Shown: piece after piece, positions 33,928 through 44,869 of the stretch
Position numbering within the stretch: the stretch's first letter is position 1
Layout: the number at the start of each line of letters is the position of its first letter
Assembly (NCBI GenBank): GCA_963853835.1
Contig: OY970828.1
Span: 63,728,861 to 63,792,860 of the forward strand
Origin: Calendula officinalis
Lineage: Eukaryota; Streptophyta; Magnoliopsida; Asterales; Asteraceae
Length of the DNA stretch: 64,000 nucleotides
Direction of reading: 5' to 3'
The notes under the pieces: generated by a model
What the model was told of the DNA's origin: nothing
What the model saw: the letters and a program-made list of their open reading frames with translations, nothing else
The model's database searches: none
Translations under genes and position numbers: made by a program

Positions 33928-36729
33928 TGTAACGCCCCGAAATTTTATAATTTGATTTAGTTACGTTTATTTATCTATTATTAAACTTTTTGGTATTGCT
34001 TATTTGGTGAAATAAATATGTGACTTGATATTGTATGCAATTGTGTGTGTATCAGTTATTATTGGGGTGCAATGTTCGTCTAGACAAGCTAATTAAATTT
34101 GTGACGGTTCTTTGAGACGTTTATTAGTGCTCGTAATTATTAAAAGTCGAGGGTACGACTTAAGTAGGTGTCGTATGAAATTCCGAGTCTTGAGTAGATT
34201 TAATCGAGCATGCTACGGGTTAGGAAGAACCTCGAGGCCCGGCCGATAGGCCAAGGGCCGAACTCATTCTTTCTTTGTTCTTTTACGGGTTGATCTCTAG
34301 CTGGCCACTCCTAGACTTTCCTTGGGCTCGGTTGATGCGCAAAAGGAGAACCCACGTGTGAAGGCCCATTTGAAGTGGAGCCCAAAGTCCTCATCTTAGC
34401 GGTGTAAGACTATTACTGGTATTTATTTCGAGTTAGCCCTAATCATTCCATTATAATCTATTCGGCGTAAGAAAAACCCCTTCAATCTAATCTGCTATCC
34501 GTCGCCAAAGAGGAGTCCAAGCAAGAAACGTTTCTGCATTCTAGCCGTGATCGTAGGTGGTGCCTTCGTATCTTGCAATTCTCGTTAAACCTTTAATCTA
34601 TCCGTCTAACTTATTCTCGTTTTTCTCTGTAATGTGTCGGGTGGTGTGCTGGATCAGGAACAGATTGTAACCACTTTGAATTGGTGATCGAGAGCAGGAA
34701 GCAGCGACGTTATTGGTGTAATCGACGCAAGCCAAAGTGTAGTGGTAATCTCGTTATCGGCTAATTCTTGTTCCTCTTAAATTCTACGTTAATATTAACC
34801 GATGATACATATTTCCGTGTTGCGGGAATTATCATCATCATTCATGCAGTAGATTGCTATCGTGACAAGTCGGAGAGAGAGAGCAATCGATCGGATTAAT
34901 CAATCGAACCAAGTCAAGCAGAATTTTGGTCAAATTCGGTAATTCTCGACCTTGATCTGCATTTAATTGTTTCCGTAAAGCTAGTCGTGAATCTGTTCCG
35001 ATAATTCTTTTACCGTTCTCATGATTGTCATACTAATTCGTTTATCAAGTTATCATAGGGCTGCTGCAGTTTGATAGTTCGGTTTCGATTGTTGTGACTA
35101 TTGTCCCGTTTTGATATAACCGTCATTAGTCCGATTTTTAGACTAACATAGAATTGTTGATGGATTAACCGGGCTAGAATTTGTGGAACGGGAAGTTGAG
35201 GCCGAGCCTCGGGTTATCGTGATGGGTTGGGAACTTTAATGTTTTTGTAAATTGAAATCCTAGGACCGAAGGGGGGAAACCGAACCCGTAGGGTTCTCGG
35301 GTTCCCCAACCGGGAGAATTGTTACCCTTAAGTTTTAGAAGCGGAATTTAAATTCAAGTAATTAATATTTTCAGCTATCGGGTTAAATTCTAAGTTTTCG
35401 GGATTTTCGGAAACGGGTCGGGTTGCTAAACGGATTTTATAATCAACACTTTTTGGCAGAATCTGCCTTCTGTTCTAAACTGTTTTTGAGGTGCTTAAAT
35501 TAATCTTTAGGGTTTTTGGCCCGTGCTGGGACCTTGATTTTTGAGTTAGCTTTTCAACACCGCAACCCTCTCGTCAATTCGAATTACGGTTATAGCTAAT
35601 TTAGTATGCTGCTGTTAGGAAGTTGACCTGTGCAACATGTCTGTCTTGCAACACTGTTTTCAGACACTTAGAATCTGTTTTGGCCAGTGACCGTCTCACA
35701 GTAAATTGTAGTTCTGATTGTCTAGTTGTCGTGATAAAAAGATGGGAAAAATCTAATGAGCCGTTTAGGAGTTATGGCAGTTTCCGTGAGACTGACGGGT
35801 GCTGCCAGCTTTCTAAAATAAGCCCTCGGGTAGAATTTTAATTCAGGGTTTCGTTTTTTTGGTTTTAGGACCGTCTAGGAGATAACGTGCTGTACCTTTG
35901 ACTGTCGGGAATCCTTTGGAGCTTACGTTTCTCGAGGTGAGTATTCTCACCGTGTATTCAGTTTTAACATAGTACATGCATGACTTATGTGTTATATTAG
36001 TTGAACCGTATGTGTTATCTGAGTTGATATGTTATCTGAGTATCTGAGCATCTGTTGATTTATTTTGATCTGAGACATTGTGCGTGGGTAACCGAGCTCG
36101 GCACAGGGTCATTCTGTGCTACTACTTGCTAGGGCATCTGAGATAATTATGTTAAAGAGATAAACACATAATAACACACATCTGAGTTTTTGGCTATATG
36201 CCTATCTTGGGATCACCTCCCGTCTGAGTTTTTGGGATCACTCCCGTCTGAGTTTTGGCTTATGCCTATCTGAGGAGTGAGGAGGGGCGACCGACCCGAA
36301 TCACACAAGCGCGCTATATAAATTAAAATCTGAGTAATAAAATCCGAGAAATAAATCTGAGTAATTAATTGAGTAGATTCTGAGTAGGAGTACACCGATG
36401 TGCCCTCATGTGTTGTATGTTTTAAATTGTTTACATTTTGAGATTATTCACTCAGCTTCCCAGCTGACCCAAACTTTCCCCCACATTGTTTCAGGTACCA
36501 GCAAAGGAAATGAGAAGGTGGACGGTTGACCGCTGTATCTTTTCAGTACTAATGTGGACAGCATTTAGTATTTTAAAACACTTTATTTTATTTAAATTAT
36601 TTCCGCATTAAATACATTTTTAAATGAAAATATTATTATTGGGATTTAATTATTCAAGTCATTGGGAGCTTTTTATTTAAAATCCTGTATTCAAATTTTT
36701 TTTATTTTTGTAAAATTTTGGGTGTTACA
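33928..36729 (+). repeat. 5' LTR of the deleted element (2.8 kb)
   Basis: TGTAAC..TTACA ends. The last 1.3 kb is closely similar to the LTR at 54074-56319; the first part is more diverged. Near 36180-36275 it holds short tandem units (TCTGAGTTTTTGG..ATCAC..CCCG). Confidence 0.88.
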
Positions 36730-38363
36730 AGTTGGTATCAGATCTCTGACTTGAGGGATTTGGATTCACAAGGGGTGGATTCAATCTCAAGTTTGAGTCT
36801 CGAGTTTTAAAACGCGAATTGAGTAAAATATTTTCTGAGAAAAGCTTCCACATCAAGCATACAGCATGTCACGTCGACCTCTCGCTTTTCCCATTGCTGG
36901 TAATATTTAATAGTTTTTATTTATCTGAGATGTATGTTGTATTCTGAGTATGGATGAGTAGAGTAGTCTGAGATTTTTGTGTTTATTTTCTAAGTATATT
37001 TTTCCGAGTGTTGTCTCTGATTACATCTGTGAAATAAACCCTAAAAGTTATAATAACATACGAAAATTACATATGAATTGTACGACTAAGTACTAGGTAT
37101 ATATAGATATACGAATGCGAGGTTTGATAATTTTGAGTATAATTTAGAGCATAATTCTGAGTAAAATTCTGGTTTTAATTCCCAGTGTTTAATATATTTA
37201 TGCATATACAAATACGCATACTAGAGGAATTATAAATTTTTATGAGAATAATAAAAGTTTCCAATTTAGAGGAACACCTAATAGAGTTGAAATGAGATTT
37301 TATAAATTCTGAGAAATTTTAACCAAAAGTGTAATAACGGGATATTAATTTATGATTCACATGCTTTGAGTAAATGAGAAAAGAGAAAATTATTAATATT
37401 AAAGAGGAGTATTAAATTTTCATATTGGGAAAATATTAAAATCTTTCATATGGGAGAAAACACTTAATAGACCGAGTCATTTAAACGAGTAAATCAGAGA
37501 TTAGTAAATCAAATTGATTGAGAATATTTTTATGAGGATTTTCCAAGTTGAGGAAAAGGAAGGATTATTGAGTCAATAAAATGGGAAATAATTACATTTT
37601 AGCTAAACGAAAATATATCGAACCAAATTTTGATAATAAGATGAGTATGCATAATGAGAAGTTATTGAATCAAGATTAAGCAACCAAAAGATACATTAGT
37701 ATGGAATTCCAAATTTGTGAAAGAATCTATAGAATGTATTAAAGAGAAAAATTTTATGTGGTGATCTTGATGAAACAAAGAGTAATCATTAATCGAGTTA
37801 TGAAGAGTTATCAAAATGAAGTATCTAGGAAATTGGTGTTTTGAATTAACCGAGACATTATTGAGACAAGAGTATAAGAAGTAATGAAGCACGAGTAAAA
37901 GGGAAAACTTATAAAGGGTTGTAAGAATTAATCAATTTAATTTAAAAGGGAAAAGGATTGAACATAGTTTTAATAAAACGATATATAGGTGTATGTCTAA
38001 ATAAATGAGAAATAGTTACATCAAAATTATTAGAAAATTTAATTTATATTAAAAGTGTAATTATTGAAGCGAGCTATATAAGCTTATTAGAATAATTAAC
38101 CGAGAATGTTGAACTAGAAAATATTAATTGTCGCTCGAGACGGCAATAAATCGGATAAAATTTTGAGAAAGAGTAAACGTTATTCATGAGAAATGATAAA
38201 TGAGATAACTAAGAGTAGAAGATAAAACGATATTCGTATTGTGAAAGTAACAAAGTGGAAATATTTCTATGAATCTGAGTTATCCGAGTATCGCGTATGA
38301 GACTAAATATACGCATGATTTTCTGAGTAATGTTTATGAGGTTTTGAGTACCCACAGCTGAGT
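36730..38363 (+). other. Non-coding internal segment with a damaged primer-binding site
   Basis: The primer-binding site at 36733-36744 reads TGGTATCAGATC, one base off TGGTATCAGAGC. The rest is strongly A+G-rich on the + strand (GAGTAAT, GAGAAATTATT words) with no ORF. At 38287-38297 it carries an unoccupied version of the site where a solo LTR sits at 58313 in the related element. Confidence 0.75.
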
Positions 38364-38926
38364 GCATAATAACACACATCTGAGTTTTTGGCTATATGCC
38401 TATCTTGGGATCACCTCCCGTCTGAGTTTTTGGGATCACTCCCGTCTGAGTTTTGGCTTATGCCTATCTGAGGTGTGAGGAGGGGCGATCGAGCCGAATC
38501 ACATAAGCGCGCTATATAAATTAAAATCTGAGTAATAAAATCCGAGAAATAAATCTGAGTAATTAATTGAGTAGATTCTGAGTAGGAGTACACCGATGTG
38601 CCCTCATGTGTTGTATGTTTTAAATTGTTTACATTTTGAGATTATTCACTCAGCTTCCAGCTGACCCAAACTTTCCCCCACATTGTTTCAGGTACCAGCA
38701 AAGGAAAGGAGAAGGTGGACGGTTGACCGCTGTATCTTTTCAGTACTAATGTGGACAGCATTTAGTATTTTAAAACACTTTATTTTATTTAAATTATTTC
38801 CGCATTAAATGCATTTTTAAATGAAAATATTATTATTGGGATTTAATTATTCAAGTCATTGGGAGCTTTTTATTTAAAATCCTGTATTCAAATTTTTTTT
38901 ATTTTTGTAAAATTTTGGGTGTTACA
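38364..38926 (+). repeat. Truncated 3' LTR
   Basis: Matches 36167-36729 with few changes (for example GGTGTGAGG versus GGAGTGAGG) and ends in GGGTGTTACA. Confidence 0.88.
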
Positions 38927-39845
38927 TTTTTCTATACTATTATATTTGGTAATGATATATGTTAAATGTTATATAAACACTATCTACGATGAAGTACAAA
39001 TTATGTGGTATTCTTGTCATAACACACTAACTTGTAGCATTCTCGTCTGCTTGACACGCTTAATTATTAATATTATGTACAAACATAATAACAAAAATGT
39101 AATTTATTGATCGGTTATGCTAAGAAGTTGTAATTTGAATTTTTCATTTTATGATATTTTAACTTTTATTAAAAAATAATACATACCTAGTTTACCTTTT
39201 TTGAAGTCTTCTAAATTAAGTGTGTATTTATACATATATACATATAAATATAAATTATTGGTTGGTACGGTACTACTATAATATTAAAAATTTTGTAACA
39301 TTACCGTATCATGATTACTTGATTAGTATGGTACTACCGACCAAACATGTTGGCTACCAGCATATTGACTACCAATTATTCTTGGTATGGTTGGTAGCAT
39401 GTTAGTTGGTTTTGTTGGGTACAAATTTGACACCCCTAGTCTCGTCGTCGATCTCTCTCTCTAACCTCTATCCATCTCAGAAGCTACATCACCTGGCAGA
39501 TTGGTATGCAAACTGCAGACTTTTTTCCTCTAATAAAACAAACAGCACCTAAGTATGAAATATCGTAACGTTTTGGTTCTTAATACTAACTGTCGTTATA
39601 AAAAATCTCTGTTAAAACATGTAAATGTGTCTTTTTAACCTATCTTCTTCCTCCTTTCTCTCCATGTCTAGCTGTCCTAATTTCTCTCTATCCCTTGTTC
39701 CTCCGACACTAGCTTCAACAAAAAAAAATATTATAATTCAAGTCAAAATTAAACTTTCTCGAAACTTCACATCGAAACGTCTTCACCAACCTTCACATCC
39801 TTCTACACCGGGATGAAACGTCTTCTTCTAAACCTAACAAGCAAT

Positions 39846-40312
39846 TCACCGAGGAACCAACCAATCTTCTGATTTATTTGAGCTTTCTAAAAGCGATTCG
39901 ATTGATGAAATTGATTCGGGTTTAGTCGGAAACAAGAATAACCCGAGCTGTGATGATTTGTTACGATCAGAGGATGAATCCGAATTCAGCCTCTCATATT
40001 CATTGATCATGTTTTCCAAGTCTTCACCTGTGGGAACTGAGATCCATGAATTGAGGTCTTCAGTCGGCGGTCAATCACACCGATATGTGTATCTCCACCG
40101 ACGTAACAGAGAGTCTTGTCGTGGGGGCGAGGGACTATGTGTAGCTGTACATCAATCGGAGTTGTCTTCTCTCCTTGAATCATGAATTCATGATTGTGCA
40201 AACGAGGGGGAGAATCTATTGAATCAGGGTGTGCAACGGCGGCGGCGGTGGTGTTGGTTGCCGTTGTGGCGGAGAGAGCCGGTGGTTGTGATGGAGCGAC
40301 GGTTTGTTCCAT
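39846..40312 (-). pseudogene. Captured gene fragment with broken PB1 domain (Pack-MULE cargo)
   Basis: From an ATG at 40312 the frame has an Ala/Thr/Pro-rich start (MEQTVAPSQPPALSATT), then HIVPRPHDKTLCYVGGDT, the first beta-hairpin motif of plant PB1 domains. After an internal deletion and frameshift near 40035, another frame gives GEDLENMINEYERL, the acidic end of a PB1 domain. A Ser-rich stretch (NSDSSSDRNKSSQLGLFLF) and a stop near 39846 follow. PB1 domains mediate protein-protein pairing in plant kinases and regulators. The parent gene is elsewhere in the genome. Its place between MULE inverted repeats, on the opposite strand to nothing coding, supports capture. The protein cannot be functional as it stands. 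Confidence 0.7.
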
Positions 40313-40950
40313 TGCTTAAAAACCTTGACAAATCCAGATCTGAAGAAGGGGATGGTGATGGCGTCACGCTGTTATAAAATTGTTTGTAAAAATTGTTGAT
40401 TTTGACTCTGATGATAGTTATGGAGGAGTTATATAAATTTGTAAAAATTGGTGATGCTAATATATTGTTTGATTTTGACTTATAAAAATTATTTGTTGAA
40501 GCATGAGAGAGAAATTAGGAGAGCTAGAGAAACCAGAGGAAGAAAATAGGTTAAAAAGACACATTTATCCTCATATGCATTGCACATGACATGTTTTAAC
40601 GGAGAATTTTAACGACACTTAGTATTAGGGACTAAAACGTTACGATGTTTCATACTTAGTCACCATCCGTGTAATTTTTGAGACTTAAAGACTATATTCA
40701 AAACTTTGAGTAAACCACAATGACTATCCGTGTAATTTACTATATAAGTTATTCACTTTGATAATTTACATTATCTGGTAAAAAATAATAGTGTCGAGAT
40801 GCAATAATTATATCCTTTAGTATTGTGTAATTACTATTTTTCTCATCTCTTATCTTTAAACATCATTAATATCACTATATTTAAATGGTGTGGACTCCTC
40901 CCACTAACTATCTAGTTTAATCTATTTAATATTCATTATAACCTTTTGTT

Positions 40951-41393
40951 GGAATATATTATGATACTATGGTTTTTCACAAACTTTAGACTTATATAAT
41001 TATATGTATATTCGTTATATATCATTAATTTTTGGTAGTTTTGCGTTTTTTTTTTGTAAGAGCTATATAACGAGCTAAAATATATCCATAATGGAACGAT
41101 GGTGAATGAGATGTCAACTTTCAAAATATTGAGTTGGAAAGTTGTCCCACATTAGAAAAATACCAAACTAATTTGTGGTCATTAGGTAGCGAGTGAGATG
41201 AAGGTCAACCCCTTCTATTTGGATTTTACCCGCACGCCTACGCATGCGCACACTGAGTGCAAATAATTCAGACTGAGTGCCCCAAAAAAAGCTTGAATTC
41301 ATGTGCGCTGAGGCAACTTTAAAGCTTTTTTAATTCGATAGTCTAAAAAAAATTGTGAGTTAGTTTGTTATCTTCGGTATTTAAAAATTATTA
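40951..41393. other. Intergenic segment
   Basis: AT-rich. GGAAAGTTGTCCCACATTAG (41140-41160) resembles a sequence found in some small LTR elements (TRIM-like), but no pair of ends was found. No gene. Confidence 0.4.
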
Positions 41394-41690
41394 CTACCTC
41401 CATATCAAAATAAGTGATACACTTTCTATTTATGGGTGTATCAAAATAAGTGATACACTTTTAAAACTTACTTTATTTGGTAAAAAATTGGGATCCTTTC
41501 TCCACTAACTATCTACTTCAATAAAATGAAATTATCTTTTTACCTTTACTTTTACTTGTAAACATCATTAATTTCACTTTCTATTTTTCACTAACTATCC
41601 ACTTTAATATATCTTAAACTACTTTTTTAATCTTTTGCCTCAAAAACCGTGTTTTTTCAAATATATCACTTAATTTTGATACAAGGTTAG
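41394..41690. mobile_element. Stowaway-like MITE with TA target duplication
   Basis: The left end CTACCTCCATATCAAAATAA and the inverted right end CTAACCTTGTATCAAAATTAA, flanked by TA (41392-41393, 41691-41692). A 30-bp piece with ATCAAAATAAGTGATACACTTT is duplicated near the left end. Confidence 0.75.
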
Positions 41691-41964
41691 TATTTAAAAC
41701 AAAACATAATTGGTGGAAGCAAAATTTGAACATCGTTGATATCAATTAATTGGTGAACATATTTATGTATTAAATACTTTTAAATATGCATGTATAGTTA
41801 AGACATGGCTTAGAAGAACAAAAAATTGGGTTTTGAACTTTTTTTGGTTCTAGAAAACCAAATCTAATTAAATCACTAAATTTGTAAATAAATGAAGACC
41901 AAAGTAATTTAATCAGACTGAAACGTACTCATAACATAGTTTTCTAAATGAGAAATATTAAAAA
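41691..41964. other. Intergenic segment
   Basis: AT-rich, no feature recognised. Confidence 0.4.
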
Positions 41965-42143
41965 GGGTAAATTACAGCTTTTGTCTCTGACTTTTTCCCG
42001 ATTCGGGGTTTTTGTCACTAAACCTTTTTCTTCTGTTTTTTTGTCCTTTATGTTTTTTAAATTCTGCATATTTGTCTTTCCGTCTATTTTTGGCCGTAAA
42101 CTGACGAAAAATGCAAGGCATGTGAGAGCATTTTGGTCGTTTT
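41965..42143. mobile_element. Left arm of a second MULE-like element
   Basis: Starts GGGTAAATTACAGCTTTTG, a MULE-like terminus as at 33205, and continues to the chromovirus insertion. The interior resumes at 53118; the right arm (GGGTAATTTGGGTAATTAG near 54045) is interrupted by another LTR element, so the far end is outside the window. Confidence 0.5.
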
Positions 42144-44835
42144 TGTCACACCCCGCCAAAAATGAGTTTTACTTCATTTAAAATGTTTTGCGGAAGAACG
42201 AAGGTGTAACGTTCATGACAACATAGCAAAAATTAAGTAAACAAACAACCATGCAATAATGAAAAATAAAGGTTTGTTTCACTTTCCAAAAATAGAAAGT
42301 TTCCAAAGATAGCAAGTTTCCTAAAATAGAAATTGTTTGAAATGAAATGATTGTTCGTAAACTTAATGTTTTAATCATGGCTCACGACAATCCCAATGCT
42401 CATATCCTCCAAACTCCACTGCACCTAATTACCTGGAAAAACATAAATAGTAAAAGGGTCAACAATAATGTTGAGTGAATCCACAGGGTTAATGTAAGAG
42501 TAAAGTAAAGTAAAGTGTTTTGCTACTCGAAATGTTTGTTATGAAAATGTTTTATGACTGAAAAGTATAAAGTTCAACACTCATATGATATGAGTAGTAA
42601 GTATGAAATGTTTAGTGTAGTTGTAGAAAGTATACAACTACTAGTTGTGTTTATGAAAAAGTGTTGAACAAATGTTGTGTTTGACATCGCATGAACCGTT
42701 ATCCCCAACAGGTAGCTAGTCTATTGAGTTAATATACCAACCCCTAAGTCCACAATCAACACTTCAACTCCAGTATGTTATGTTATTTTATGGATATACA
42801 CTCCCGGAGATGTCTTGGATAAACCAAGTAATGATCAAACGTTGTTGGGAGGATGAGTGTCAGCCAATAGTACTATCTGCATATCCATGGTCTAGATCCA
42901 CTAGTTAATGATTGCTGGTAACCTTAGTCCGGTATAATAATTGTTTGTCATGCCAATGCGATAATGAAAATGTATAGATGTTGTTGTACAGTCATAGTAA
43001 AACAGTAGCAGTTGTGTTTATGTTTTCCACCCCAAAGTTTATAAAACAGTTATAAGAGTAAAGGGGTCTGTGGACTCACCTGGCAAAGCTTAGCAATACG
43101 AGACTTAGGACAGAGAATCCTTGGGAGACTCCTAGCTTCCTAAATAATTTAACTAATGATTAAACTAAGCTAATACAGGCGATACTACATACGATATAAG
43201 TTAAACAATATGTATTTCATGTTATGTTTTCATGTTTTGTGACATCGAATGAACTTAGGTTATCGGACCTTAACAGGTCGAAATGAAATGAAATTAAATG
43301 AACTTCGAAATGAAATGAAATGAAATGGACTATGAAATGAAATGAAATGAAATGGGCTTGGGTTAGGCTTATTGGGCCTAGATTGGGCCTATTGGGCCTA
43401 ATGGGCTTAATGGGCTTAATGGGTTGGGCCACTTGGGCCTCTTATTGGGCTTAGGTCCACTTAGGTTGGGCCTTGAATTGGGCTTGGCCCAATTGGGTTC
43501 GGTTTAGTTGGGTATGGGCCAAAGGTTTGGGCTTTGGTCCAAATGGGCTTGGATACTAATGGGCCAACTAATGTTTGGGCCCGATGGACTAAAGTAGATC
43601 GATATGGGCCAAGTACGGGCCTTGGCCCGATTAGGTATTCGGGTTTGGGTCCACGGTTTGGGTCAAGATCCGGCCTTGACCCGGTTTGACTTATTGGTCA
43701 ACATTGGTCAAAATTAGTCAACAAAAGTCACTAAAGCTTCTAGATTTCGGTTAGGGTCTAGGGTTTGATGCAAATCAGTCAACCAAGGTCAAATATGGTC
43801 AAATGTGGTCAACCTAGGTTCGGTTTTGAGGGTGGTTCGGTTAGGGTTGGCCGGCTAGGCCGAAACCCTAATGGTTCGGTTCTAGTTTGGCCTAGATCGA
43901 GTGTAGGTCCGAGTATAGTGTCTAGATCGGGTAGGGTTCGAGACTAGAGACTAGATCTAGGGTTTATCATGTCAAAGTTCGGGATCTAGGGATCTAACAT
44001 ACGGATCTAGCAATAAAACAACAAAACAATTACAATACACACACACATGACCCGATCGGATGAGAACACGCATGTGTATTCGATTTCTATAGCTAACCGA
44101 GACCACATGGCCTTGGGCCATGGTCTCGGGTTCAAATCAGTAGGTTAGCAAGGGTTTAAGCAAGTAGAAACAAGGGTTTTTAGGGTTAATACCTTGGATT
44201 AAACGATCAAGAACGAAGGAAGTGTTTTGGGGTTGCTTGCGATCGGAAAGTGGACGAACAAGATGATGATGGAGCTTGAATGAATCGGTTTTGGTAGGGT
44301 TTGGGAATGCTTGGCCGAAATTGATAAAGGGATTTAGGGTTGTGATGGCTTGGTTTATATAGGGTAGAGATCTAGGGTTTCCAATAAGAAGTTGAGTCAA
44401 ACAAGGACTCATTCAACATAGATGTGGATAAGATTTGGAGGCTACAAGATAAACCTCACCACCCTAGGTGGTTCGGCCGAATGCAGTAGGCAACAAGCAA
44501 GGTAGGCCGGCCACATTGGTGGTCGGTCTAGGTTTAGTGTCGGGTTTACACTATCGTTCAATTCGAGTCACGTTTATATTAAATTGTTACGTTTATTGTT
44601 TAACCGATAAAAGTTACCGTTTTAAGTATGTTATTAGCTCAAATGTGTCACCATAAGAAAATAATAATGTTGTGTTGACTAAAATAGTCAAACACTAATG
44701 TATGGTGCAAAAATAGATGTGTTGTTGTGTATCAGGAATGCCAAATATAGAAATGTCTATAAGTAGAAACTTTCTAAATAAGGAAAGTTCTAGAAATGAA
44801 ATGAGGTTACATACCAGAAATATCGAGTTGTCACA
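42144..44835 (-). repeat. 3' LTR of the chromovirus (2692 bp)
   Basis: Holds a GAAAT pentamer array (about 43280-43355), a dense array of TGGGCC/TGGGCT words (about 43350-43640), a cluster of TTGAC words on the - strand (about 43676-43815) and a strong hairpin (44097-44129). The 9-bp unit TGGGCCTAA-like is present here and missing from the other copy. Confidence 0.93.
44097..44129. other. Strong hairpin in the chromovirus LTR
   Basis: CCGAGACCA pairs with TGGTCTCGG and ATGGCC with GGCCAT around a TTG loop, with one unpaired C: 15 bp of stem. The identical copy is at 52379-52411. Followed by GGTTCAAATC, a B-box-like word. Confidence 0.75.
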
Positions 44836-44846
44836 TTCTCCCCTGG
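44836..44846 (-). promoter_or_regulatory. Polypurine tract of the chromovirus
   Basis: The - strand CCAGGGGAGAA directly precedes the 3' LTR, as expected for plus-strand priming. Confidence 0.8.
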
Positions 44847-44869
44847 TTGAAGAAATTTCGTCCCGAAAT

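Larger units (their letters stand above)
33928..38926 (+). mobile_element. Deleted LTR retrotransposon, innermost layer
   Basis: It begins TGTAACGCCCCGAAATTT and ends GGGTGTTACA, flanked by TTTTT (33923-33927, 38927-38931). A full 5' LTR (33928-36729), an initiator-Met primer-binding site, about 1.6 kb of non-coding purine-rich internal DNA and only the last 563 bp of the 3' LTR remain. The rest of the internal region and the 3' LTR start have been lost in one deletion with its joint near 38363. No ORF. Related to the element at 54074. Confidence 0.85.
33712..39438. mobile_element. hAT-like element inside the PIF-like element
   Basis: The ends TAGGGGTGAACATGG and, inverted, TAGGGGTGTCAAATTTG are flanked by perfect 8-bp repeats, GTCTCGTC (33704-33711, 39439-39446). 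Subterminal GGTACGGTACC and TTGGTACC words are repeated on both sides. No transposase; without the nested LTR element it is roughly 0.7 kb. Confidence 0.82.
33291..39549. mobile_element. PIF/Harbinger-like element inside the MULE arm
   Basis: The left end GGTGTTGTTTGTTTTTTGG and the inverted right end GGTGCTGTTTGTTTTATT, with TAA at 33288-33290 and 39550-39552. Shares termini and subterminal CTGCAGAC words with the element at 22528-23296. Its own interior is a CT-rich tract, and it is split by a hAT-like element at 33712. Confidence 0.75.
33205..40743. mobile_element. MULE (Pack-MULE-like) with long terminal inverted repeats
   Basis: The left end GAGTAAATTACACAGATAG and the inverted right end ATAGTAAATTACACGGATAG are flanked by perfect 8-bp repeats, ATAAGTTA (33197-33204, 40744-40751). 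The inverted repeat runs about 90 bp to the PIF insertion and resumes at 39550 for at least 130 bp more; its partner lies at about 40500-40743. The unique interior (about 39700-40490) encodes no transposase but holds a broken PB1-domain gene fragment on the - strand, so it looks like a Pack-MULE. It is split by the PIF-like element at 33291. Confidence 0.8.
33150..40950. mobile_element. Stowaway-like relic, outermost layer of the nested stack
   Basis: The left part starts CTTTCTCCGTTGCAAAATAAATGATACA (broken here for length: CTTTCTCCGTTG, then AATAAATGATACA) and is interrupted at 33204 by the MULE. The right part (40752 to about 40950) has TTACATTATCTGGTAAAAAATA and CTCCCACTAACTATCTAG, which match the interior of the Stowaway at 41394-41690. 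Its 3' terminus is not visible, so the outer boundary is uncertain. Confidence 0.5.

Noticed and set aside
40958..41170. TRIM or Cassandra-type small LTR element (TTGTCCCACATTAG)
   Set aside because: No second LTR, no primer-binding site and no 5S-like promoter could be seen.
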